Shown here: in pieces, positions 38,853 to 47,230 of the stretch | Numbering within the stretch: the first letter of the stretch is position 1 | How the letters are laid out: each line of letters opens with the position of its first letter | Assembly: GCA_009781695.1 (NCBI GenBank) | Contig: WQVH01000001.1 | Location: 1 to 64,000, forward strand | Origin: Oscillospiraceae bacterium | Lineage (GTDB): Bacteria; Bacillota; Clostridia; Oscillospirales; Oscillospiraceae | Length of the DNA: 64,000 nucleotides | Direction of reading: 5' to 3' | The notes under the pieces: model-generated | Told to the model about the DNA's origin: nothing | What the model saw: only the letters and a program-made list of their open reading frames with translations | The model's database searches: none | Translations under genes and position numbers: made by a program

Positions 38853-41800
38853 CTAATCTACGGCAGTGGTAGTGGGTAGCCCACTGACACCGGAGCCTTT
38901 TGTTTTAAGTTTCTTGCGGATGTTATGTAAGGTCAGGTATAAAACAGGGATCAAAATCAAAGTGATCATTGTGGAAAATGTAAGACCAAACACGATGACG
39001 GCGCCGAGCGGACGTTGCATTTCCGCACCTTCTGCGGTGGCGAACATCATGGGCATGAGTCCGATGACGGTAGTGAGTGTAGTCATTAAAATGGGTCGCA
39101 GTCTCACTGGGCCTGCAAATAAAATGGCATCATAGGTTCGAAGTCCTTCTTTGCGCTTGGTGTTGATAAAGTCAACGAGCATAATACCATTATTGATGAC
39201 AATACCCATCAAGAGAATCAGTCCAATAAACGAAACGACGCTGATATTATCGCCCATCAGGAAGATCCCAAAGAGTCCGGCAGTCCACGCAATGGGGATA
39301 GAAAACAGTATTGTTGCCGGATAAGCGATGGACTCAAATTGTGATGCCATCACCATATATAATAACACAAATCCGAGTAATAATGCAATCGCAAGTCCTG
39401 CAAAAGACTCCATCATCATTGCAAACATGCCGCCAAACTCATATGTTATGCCCGGGGGAAGCTCATGCTCGTGAAGCAAATTAGCAATATGGACGGAGAT
39501 GGTCATCAGATCCGTATCGACAAACTCTGCATTTATGGTAATGTATCGTCTTTGATTGAGTTTAGTGATTGAAGTAGGACCTTCTTCTTCAACAATATCA
39601 GCGATTTCCGATAGCGGAATTGAAATTCCGCGAGGTGTCATGAGCATCAGATTATAAAGGTCGGTGATGTAACTGATCCGCTCCGGATCGTAACGCATGA
39701 CCACATCCACCTCGCCGCCATCGACACGCAGTCTGGTGACAGTCATGCCACTGATCGCCATATTTACAGTGCTGGCTACTCCGGCAGCTTGCAGACCATG
39801 GTGATTGGCTCTTTGCCTGTCTATATTGACACGCGCGGTGGGAGAGCCTTCTTGATGTGAGCTTGAGGCATTGCGTATTTCCGGGAGCGTGGAGATCAGC
39901 TCGACGACTTGACTTCCGGCTTCGGCAAGCAGCTCGACATCGTCTCCGAACAAAGAGAAGCTGATAGAGTTTCCGCCTCCGCCGCCCATCATGTCACCCA
40001 TGGCATTTACGGTATATTCCACTCCGGGAAGCAGACCGATTCGGTCACGCATATCCTCCATGACATCTTCGATAGAGGCACGCTCTTGAAGCGGTACAAG
40101 TGTGATATCTATAGATGATGAATTGGTACCGGAAGAACCAAAAATCATACCAAACATCCCGCCGCCGCCGACTCTTATAGACACTTCTTGAATTTCTTCC
40201 ATGTCCTCAATACGGCTCATCACATCTTCGGTTGCTTGGGAGATCTCTTCCAGTAAACCGCCTCGCGGAGTACTTATCGAAATCCGAACCTGTCCTTGAT
40301 CCATTTCGGCCATAAATTCCATACCCATAAAACCAATGACTGAGCCGCTACCCAACAGAAATACTAAGAATATGAGCGCCACAATTTTTCTGTGGTCGAG
40401 CGACCATTTGAGCACTCGGCCATACCAGCCTCTAAATTGGTTATACCGACCATCCCAGCCTAGCCAAGCGCGCCTGAGCGGGCTTACGCGCTGATCCGGA
40501 TCACGTCTTTTGAGAAACTTTGAGCAAGCCATGGGAACAAAGGTCAGTGAAACGACAAGCGATGAGAGCAAGGCAAACGATATAATGAGTCCCAATTGAC
40601 CGAACATTTCACCTGCGATACCACCGACAAAGAGCACCGGCACAAAGACGGCCACAGTGGTTAAGGTCGCTACAGTGATGGCCATGCTGACTTCCCTTGC
40701 GCCTCGTTTTGCAGCCTCTTTAGGTTCCATGCCTTGATCGACATACCTAGATATGCTCTCAAGCACAACGATGGCATTATCAATGATGATGCCGACGCTG
40801 ATTACCAGTGCATTGAGTGTGACCATGTTTAAAGTCATGTTGGTAAAAAACATCAAAGCCATACTTGCGATGATCGCTACCGGGATTGAAACACCAATGA
40901 TCAGCGGCGAGCGCAAGTTGCCCAAGAACAACAGCAGTACCACAAATGCGAGCAATGTTGCTTGCATTACCGTGACCCATACGTTGCTGATAGACTGCCT
41001 TATAAACTCTGCACTATCTTCGATGATTGTAAAATTGAGTTCGGGAAACTCCGCACGAAGACGATCGATCTCGGCAATGATCAAATCGGAGACCTCGACC
41101 GTGTTGGCCACGGATTGCTTTGCAACGGATAAAGTGACGCCTTGAAGTCCGTTGATGATGGAGTAAGATGTCACCTCTCTAAAACCATCGGTGACATGAG
41201 CCACATCTGAAAGTCTGATGAGCGCTCCGCGCGGTGTGGTCAGCGGCATGTTGGCGATTTCTTCTACAGACTGAAACTCACCGGTGGTGCGCACCTGTAG
41301 TTCCACTTCACCCTGCATGAGCATTCCGCCCGGACGATTTATATTTTCTGATGCCAGCAGCCCGGCGATTTGCTGAGCGACAATGCCATAACTGATGAGC
41401 TTGTCGGGTTGTAATTCAACATGGATGACGCGATCCAATCCGCCGCTGACGGTGACGGAGCCAACACCATTAAGTTGCTCAAGGCGGGAGACCACATTGT
41501 CATCCACTAAGCTCTTGAGCGTCACCATGTCAAACTCACCGGTTACGCCTATGGTAAAACCTGTCATCATGTTAGGATCTATTTGCATGACACGTGGGTC
41601 TACGCCGTCCGGGAGCAGACGTCTGAACATGTCTATATTTTCACGCATACGCAGTGCGGCAAAGTCCATATCTGTGCCTTCGGTAAACTCCAGCACAATG
41701 ACCGAAGCGCCGCTGGATGATGTGGTGGTGATATTTTGCAGATTACTGACGGTGCTCAGTGCGGCTTCTAGGGGTCTTGTTACGAGATTTTCGACCTCTT

Positions 41801-41969
41801 CCGGGCCTGCGCCGTCATATTGTGCGATGACTACTGCGATACCTAGATTGATTTCCGGCATCAGTTCTTGTCTGAGATTGGTCAGCGCAATCACGCCCAG
41901 TAATATGACAATCAAGGTAAGCATGACCGTAGTTACCGGGCGTCTTATAGAGATTTCAGGTAAGCTCAA
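38853..41969 (-). CDS. RND family efflux transporter (AcrB/HAE1-like inner membrane pump)
   Basis: 1038 aa; ISIRRPVTTVMLTLIVILLGVIAL, YDGAGPEEVENLVTRPLEAALSTV, two 6-TM halves. Confidence 0.96.
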   Translation of the reverse strand: MSLPEISIRRPVTTVMLTLIVILLGVIALTNLRQELMPEINLGIAVVIAQYDGAGPEEVENLVTRPLEAALSTVSNLQNITTTSSSGASVIVLEFTEGTDMDFAALRMRENIDMFRRLLPDGVDPRVMQIDPNMMTGFTIGVTGEFDMVTLKSLVDDNVVSRLEQLNGVGSVTVSGGLDRVIHVELQPDKLISYGIVAQQIAGLLASENINRPGGMLMQGEVELQVRTTGEFQSVEEIANMPLTTPRGALIRLSDVAHVTDGFREVTSYSIINGLQGVTLSVAKQSVANTVEVSDLIIAEIDRLRAEFPELNFTIIEDSAEFIRQSISNVWVTVMQATLLAFVVLLLFLGNLRSPLIIGVSIPVAIIASMALMFFTNMTLNMVTLNALVISVGIIIDNAIVVLESISRYVDQGMEPKEAAKRGAREVSMAITVATLTTVAVFVPVLFVGGIAGEMFGQLGLIISFALLSSLVVSLTFVPMACSKFLKRRDPDQRVSPLRRAWLGWDGRYNQFRGWYGRVLKWSLDHRKIVALIFLVFLLGSGSVIGFMGMEFMAEMDQGQVRISISTPRGGLLEEISQATEDVMSRIEDMEEIQEVSIRVGGGGMFGMIFGSSGTNSSSIDITLVPLQERASIEDVMEDMRDRIGLLPGVEYTVNAMGDMMGGGGGNSISFSLFGDDVELLAEAGSQVVELISTLPEIRNASSSHQEGSPTARVNIDRQRANHHGLQAAGVASTVNMAISGMTVTRLRVDGGEVDVVMRYDPERISYITDLYNLMLMTPRGISIPLSEIADIVEEEGPTSITKLNQRRYITINAEFVDTDLMTISVHIANLLHEHELPPGITYEFGGMFAMMMESFAGLAIALLLGFVLLYMVMASQFESIAYPATILFSIPIAWTAGLFGIFLMGDNISVVSFIGLILLMGIVINNGIMLVDFINTKRKEGLRTYDAILFAGPVRLRPILMTTLTTVIGLMPMMFATAEGAEMQRPLGAVIVFGLTFSTMITLILIPVLYLTLHNIRKKLKTKGSGVSGLPTTTAVD

Positions 41970-41970
41970 A

Positions 41971-43464
41971 TTAGTTCACCCCTTCTTCTACAATGTGGAT
42001 TGGAGAGCCATCTCTTACAAAAGTTTGTCCCCTGACGATGAGATTGTCACCGAGCGCTAAACCTTCGAGTATTTCGATTTCAGAGCCGCTGTCTATGCCT
42101 GTTGTGACCGCACGCTGGACTGCGTGTTCGCCATTTGCCAGAAAAACAATCGGCTGACCTTCGTAAAGCAGTACCGCACTGCGTGGAACAACTATCGTGT
42201 CAGAAGATTCATCTCGGGTGAAGAAGGCTTCGGCAAACATGCCGGGTCTGAGCAATCCGTCTGAGTTATCAAGCTCTATTTCGACGTTGAACGTCTGTGT
42301 CATAGGGTCGGCTGTTGGGCTTACAGTGAGCACATGGCCGGTAAATGGTATATTACTTGCGGCAGAAATATTGACGCTGATCTCTTGACCATTTTCGATT
42401 CTATTGACGATGGACTCGGTCACATTGACATGAATGAGCACCGTATCAATGCTGACAATGGTAAACGGAGCGAGGTTCGGCAGCATCATGGCGTGCGGCT
42501 CAACACCTCTTGAACTGATAACACCGGATATGGGCGCAGTGATGGAGGCATCGTTGAGCCTTTCTTCCGCAGCTTCAAGATTTACAGCAAGCGCATCTCT
42601 TTGCGCTTGCGCTTGTGCAAGTCCATCTTGTGCTCTGCGCAGATTCTCTGACCGGACATGTTGTGAAACCAAATTATAGCTCGCAGTGGCTTGTGTGACA
42701 CCGCTTTGGGCTTGTGCCACGCCGCCTCTGGCCTGTTCTAAAGAGATTTCTGCCATTTCAAGAGCAGAGCGTGCTTGTTCGAGCATGATTCTTGTATTAG
42801 AGACACCTGATTCGGCTTGGTCAAACTGTGTTTGCGGAATGTCTCCATATTCAAGGAGTAGTGCCATATTTTGCAAATTAGTGGATGCATCTTGGTATGC
42901 AAGCTCAGCTTGTGAAACAGCCAATTGCCGCTGTTCTACCCCCAGTTGCGCCTGTTCTACCCCCAGTTGTGCTTGCTCTACCCCGGCTTGTGCATGTATC
43001 ATGGCGGTTTCTGCTTGGAGGATTTGTCCTTGCACAGCGCTTCCGCCTGCAAGTGAGACACCGGTTTGTGCTGCATTGACAGCGGCATTGGCGGTGTCGA
43101 GTTGCGCAGAGAGTGCACGGATGTTGGTCTGTAAATCAGCTTCGTCCAATGTAAACAAAACATCTCCGGCATAAACAAAGTCGCCGACATTAAACATAAC
43201 TTCACTGACCATGCCGGAAAGCCGTGCCATCACGGGAATTTGTGTCGAAGCTCTGACGATTCCGGTAAAGGATAGCTCTGTGCGGATATCACCGGTTTGT
43301 ACAGGCATGGTGTTGACGGCGACGAGTCGCTCCGTGGGGATTTCCATACCTGCATCATTGTCAACGCTGAGGTCGCAAGCGACAAGCGAGAGCACTAAAA
43401 TAGCGCCCAACAATATAATCGGTATGCGGAACTTGATATGCATGGGTGATGTGCTTTTTTTCAT
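41971..43464 (-). CDS. RND efflux adaptor (HlyD/MFP family)
   Basis: Lipoprotein-like N-terminus, long coiled-coil hairpin, ITAPISGVISSRGVEPHAMM, VFLANGEHAVQRAVTTGIDSGSEIEILEGLALGDNLIVRGQTFVRDGSPI. Confidence 0.93.
   Translation of the reverse strand: MKKSTSPMHIKFRIPIILLGAILVLSLVACDLSVDNDAGMEIPTERLVAVNTMPVQTGDIRTELSFTGIVRASTQIPVMARLSGMVSEVMFNVGDFVYAGDVLFTLDEADLQTNIRALSAQLDTANAAVNAAQTGVSLAGGSAVQGQILQAETAMIHAQAGVEQAQLGVEQAQLGVEQRQLAVSQAELAYQDASTNLQNMALLLEYGDIPQTQFDQAESGVSNTRIMLEQARSALEMAEISLEQARGGVAQAQSGVTQATASYNLVSQHVRSENLRRAQDGLAQAQAQRDALAVNLEAAEERLNDASITAPISGVISSRGVEPHAMMLPNLAPFTIVSIDTVLIHVNVTESIVNRIENGQEISVNISAASNIPFTGHVLTVSPTADPMTQTFNVEIELDNSDGLLRPGMFAEAFFTRDESSDTIVVPRSAVLLYEGQPIVFLANGEHAVQRAVTTGIDSGSEIEILEGLALGDNLIVRGQTFVRDGSPIHIVEEGVN
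42929..42993 (-). repeat. 21-bp tandem repeats in hlyD-like gene
   Basis: TTCTACCCCCAGTTGCGCCTG / TTCTACCCCCAGTTGTGCTTG / CTCTACCCCGGCTTGTGC, encoding heptads GVEQAQL. Confidence 0.85.
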
Positions 43465-43499
43465 GTTGTTTATATCCTCTTTAGTTAGAATTCATTGTA

Positions 43500-44639
43500 T
43501 TATTGATCGTTTAGTTTAGGATCGTCTTCTTTTTTGTGATCCATATATTCTAATAGAATTTGTTTGATGATGACGGCGATGGGAACTGCGAGGAACATGC
43601 CGACAATTCCCAAATATGCGCCGCCGACAACCACGGCGATAATAACCAAAATCGGACTTATCTTTAGAGATGACTTCATGATCCGAGGTTCAATAAAATT
43701 GCCGTCTAATTGCTGGAAAATAAACAGTGGAATCAGCACCTGTACCGCATGACCGACACCGGATGTGACGACAGTGATGAGCGCTATGGTGATGACTGCA
43801 ATGAGTGAGCCGAGGTAGGGGATGAAGTTAAATACAGCAGCCATGATGCCTAAGAGCAGAGCAAATGGTACGTCAAAAATAAGCAGCAAAGTCGAAACGA
43901 CAACCAAATTTACGATGCTATCTAAGCCCTTGCTGGCGATAAAGGTAAACAAAACCTTGTTTATTTGGTGCACGTATCGTGTGATTCTGGTTCTTCTCTT
44001 TTCGGATTTAAATACGGCAACGCTCAGCTTCTGCAAAAAGTCCAGTATCCTGTCTCTGTCCATGAGAATATATAGTGAAATAACAAGGCCGAGTACAATA
44101 TTGAGTAGTTCGCTGGCAAAGCTGATGATGCCGAGCGCCAATTGCTCTAATGTTGCTGCACTGATCAACTGATTTGCCATGGCTGTTACATTGTCGGTGA
44201 TCGTTCCAATAATATCCAGCGATGCCCAAAAAGAGTCTGCCGGCAAGTTTTGTACCAGACCGGTCAAGAAGGTAACATACCCCGGGATGCTGTCTATCAG
44301 ATCAATAATGCTTGGGAAAAGCACCGGCAGAACCACACTGATGACAACAATAATGAGCGCAACAAGGAATATGAATGTCAAAAAAGTTGCACATATGCGC
44401 GCCCTTTTTGATATGAATTTGAGCTTAAACCTGCTGAAAAGTCTTTCGAAAAATGCGTGCGGTATATATAAAAAATATGTAAACAAAATACCATATAACA
44501 GCGGAGACAGGACGTTTAAAAATCTGCTGACTTCAGCAGTGACACTTGCAAAGTTGCCGAGCATGTTGTAAATAAACAACAATATCAGCGCAAGTATGAA
44601 CACAGGAAACCATTTGGAGTGGCCTAGATTTGTTTTCAT
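43500..44639 (-). CDS. AI-2E family transporter (UPF0118)
   Basis: Polytopic; FNFIPYLGSLIAVI...FQQLDGNFIEPRIMKSSLKISPILVIIAVVVGG. Confidence 0.92.
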   Translation of the reverse strand: MKTNLGHSKWFPVFILALILLFIYNMLGNFASVTAEVSRFLNVLSPLLYGILFTYFLYIPHAFFERLFSRFKLKFISKRARICATFLTFIFLVALIIVVISVVLPVLFPSIIDLIDSIPGYVTFLTGLVQNLPADSFWASLDIIGTITDNVTAMANQLISAATLEQLALGIISFASELLNIVLGLVISLYILMDRDRILDFLQKLSVAVFKSEKRRTRITRYVHQINKVLFTFIASKGLDSIVNLVVVSTLLLIFDVPFALLLGIMAAVFNFIPYLGSLIAVITIALITVVTSGVGHAVQVLIPLFIFQQLDGNFIEPRIMKSSLKISPILVIIAVVVGGAYLGIVGMFLAVPIAVIIKQILLEYMDHKKEDDPKLNDQ

Positions 44640-44937
44640 GGTGGCCTTCTTTCATTTGTTATGCGTGGGTAGTATTTTAAGATTTAAAATAACTACGGAT
44701 GTGATGATATGCTACGAAACAGTATCAATTATATACTGTGATGATTTTTAGTGCAAGCCATATTCAGTATTCTTAATAACATATTATTTTTTCTTTAATG
44801 ACATTTTAATGAACAATATACATTGACAGGCGAGGTATATTGTGCAATAATATATCGTGCTAGCAGACATACATTCACTTGCGAGAACAACTTCACTCAT
44901 TGAAGTTGCGCATAGTACAAAAGGCAGGAGGTGCAAA

Positions 44938-45291
44938 ATGACTATTGCGTCTGACCTTATAAGAGGCCACACAGATACGATCATACTGGCAAGGCTGATG
45001 GGCGAGGACAATTATGGTTACGAAATCAACAAGTCCATCCAGCAAAAGACCGACGGTAAGTATGAACTCAAAGAAGCCACGCTCTATACAGCGTTTCGAC
45101 GGCTGGAAGGCGCGGGGTGCATTTCATCATATTGGGGTGATGAGCAGACAGGGGCGCGGCGAAGGTATTATAAAATCACCGACAAAGGCCGTGACACATA
45201 CGCTACGCTTATTGAAGAGTGGGCAAGTGCAAAGTCTATGATTGACAAGCTGATTGAGGCGCAAGACATCTCATTGGAAAGGAAAGGTTAG
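44938..45291 (+). CDS. PadR family transcriptional regulator
   Basis: LIRGHTDTIILARLMGEDNYGYEINKSIQQKTDGKYELKEATLYTAFRRLEGAGCISSYWGDEQTGARRRYYKITDKGR; AGGAGG RBS before ATG 44938. Confidence 0.93.
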   Translation: MTIASDLIRGHTDTIILARLMGEDNYGYEINKSIQQKTDGKYELKEATLYTAFRRLEGAGCISSYWGDEQTGARRRYYKITDKGRDTYATLIEEWASAKSMIDKLIEAQDISLERKG

Positions 45292-45295
45292 TGTT

Positions 45296-45964
45296 ATGCA
45301 ATATAGAATTCGCGAGCATGTTGAGGAGCTCTTTGAAGACACCCCGCCGACCAAGAAGGCTGTTGAGCTCCAAGAAGAGATGATACAAAATCTCAATGAT
45401 AAGTATAATGATTTGGTTTCGGGAGGTAAGACCCCGGAAGCAGCATACAACATTACAGTTGCCGGTATCGGTGACATCGGTGGACTGCTATCTCAAGTAC
45501 AGTCCGAAAGTATAGAAATGGAGGAATATATGGTGGAAAATGAAATGGGACGTCAAAAATCAGCGCTGTTTACAGCGGTATCGGTGATGCTGTACATCTT
45601 GTCGCCGCTTGCGCTTATCGTAATGGCTATATTTGGTAGTGGCAATGTGGCAAGGGTTGGGATTCCGGTCATGTTCGTCATGGTCGCTTTAGCGACAGGA
45701 TTGCTCATTTATAACTCAATGACCAAGCCAAAATATTACAAAAAAGACGATACAATGGTTGAAGAATTTCGTGAATGGCAAGCAGACACTCAAGGGAAAA
45801 GAGGCCTCAGAAAGGCGATTTCATCGGCACTTTGGACTGTTATCGTCTGCGCATACTTTGTCATCAGCTTTTTGACATTTGCATGGCATGTTACATGGAT
45901 CATCTTTCTTGTAGGCGCAGCGATTGAAGCGTTTATAAACATAGCATATACAATCAAGAAGTAG
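45296..45964 (+). CDS. Permease-prefix (HAAS) domain membrane protein
   Basis: ELFEDTPPTKKAVELQEEMIQNLNDKYNDLVSGGKTPEAAYNITVAGIGDI then TM segments; PadR cassette partner. ATG at 45296. Confidence 0.65.
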   Translation: MQYRIREHVEELFEDTPPTKKAVELQEEMIQNLNDKYNDLVSGGKTPEAAYNITVAGIGDIGGLLSQVQSESIEMEEYMVENEMGRQKSALFTAVSVMLYILSPLALIVMAIFGSGNVARVGIPVMFVMVALATGLLIYNSMTKPKYYKKDDTMVEEFREWQADTQGKRGLRKAISSALWTVIVCAYFVISFLTFAWHVTWIIFLVGAAIEAFINIAYTIKK

Positions 45965-45975
45965 AGGTGACTGTA

Positions 45976-47136
45976 ATGAAAGCGATCAAAGTTATAACCA
46001 TTGTTTGTTGGGTTGTTGTTGCAGCCACGCTGTTAGGCCTTGCGGGTTGGTTTTTAAGCGGAACGATGTTCGGGCTTCGGCCGGCATGGATGGATAGAAA
46101 TATACCCTTTAGCGTAGGCATCGTTGGTGTGGAAACACTGAGCGGCCCATTTAATGTGGTTGGTCAGCATAGCGCAGACCCGGCAGGAATCAATACGCTC
46201 AATGTCAATTGGATTTCGGGAGCGGTCACCATCACGCCCCATGATGGACAGATGATTGAAATCACGGAAAGCGCCCAGCGTGACTTACATGATGATGAGC
46301 GGATGTATATTGATGTATCGGGCGGAACGCTCGAAATCAGATTTTTGGACAGACGTATTGCCAACCGAATGGGGCGCATGCCCCAAAAGAGACTGGAAGT
46401 GCTTGTTCCAAGAGCGCTGAGTGAAAGTCTCAATTTGCTCGAAGTGGGTTCGGTTTCCGGTCGGGTAAGTATAGATCAGATGATTGTAGATCATGTGGAT
46501 GTAGGCACCACGTCGGGTGCGATAGAGATCACCAATATAATCGCACGAGAGGTCGACCTCAACTCTACATCAGGCAGAATTGAGATTGAAAATGTAACTG
46601 CGGATAATATAGGCCTTGATAGTACGTCCGGCGCAATGCGTGTCCATGCCTCCGGTGCAGAAAGAATGGAACTAGACACGCTATCAGGGGCCATCTCGGT
46701 CACGGATGCTTCGGCGGTGTCATTGATTCTGGATACGACTTCGGGTGGGGTATCGGCTGTCGGTACATTTGATAGTGTAAGTGCAAATAGCCTGTCTGGG
46801 GCAATAAGTATTGATAATGCAGCGATTTCGTCTGTTATTGATGCAAGGTCAACATCGGGTGCATTGAGACTTTCCGGTACTTTTCATCGCATAGATGCAG
46901 GTACATTGTCCGGTGCGGTCACAATTCGGAGCATCATAGTCCCTGCGTCGATCAATGCAAATTCAACATCCGGGCGTATCTCAATCACGGTGCCTGATGA
47001 AGGCTCAATCACGGTGAGTCATTCTTCAACCTCCGGTAGATTTAATAGCGAAATTCCTGTGATGATACAAAATCGGGATGGTCAGTTCACACTTTCGACC
47101 CTCAGCGGAAATATCAATATATATGAGTTGAGATAA
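45976..47136 (+). CDS. DUF4097 beta-strand repeat protein
   Basis: N-terminal TM then repeating DxxxTSGxI / LSGAI units; PadR operon context. GTG 45967 is an alternative start. Confidence 0.82.
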   Translation: MKAIKVITIVCWVVVAATLLGLAGWFLSGTMFGLRPAWMDRNIPFSVGIVGVETLSGPFNVVGQHSADPAGINTLNVNWISGAVTITPHDGQMIEITESAQRDLHDDERMYIDVSGGTLEIRFLDRRIANRMGRMPQKRLEVLVPRALSESLNLLEVGSVSGRVSIDQMIVDHVDVGTTSGAIEITNIIAREVDLNSTSGRIEIENVTADNIGLDSTSGAMRVHASGAERMELDTLSGAISVTDASAVSLILDTTSGGVSAVGTFDSVSANSLSGAISIDNAAISSVIDARSTSGALRLSGTFHRIDAGTLSGAVTIRSIIVPASINANSTSGRISITVPDEGSITVSHSSTSGRFNSEIPVMIQNRDGQFTLSTLSGNINIYELR

Positions 47137-47230
47137 AAAAAACTTAAAAAGTCAAAGACTAAACCATCTTGCGAAAACAAATCCTCTATTGTACAATCGA
47201 GATAAATCTCAAAAGTTGAATGGAGGACGT

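Noticed and set aside
41395-42060. 221-aa plus-strand ORF
   Set aside because: Antisense to RND and adaptor genes.
42686-43174. Cys/Ala-rich plus-strand ORF (162 aa)
   Set aside because: Its apparent Cys repeats are the reverse complement of the adaptor heptad repeats.
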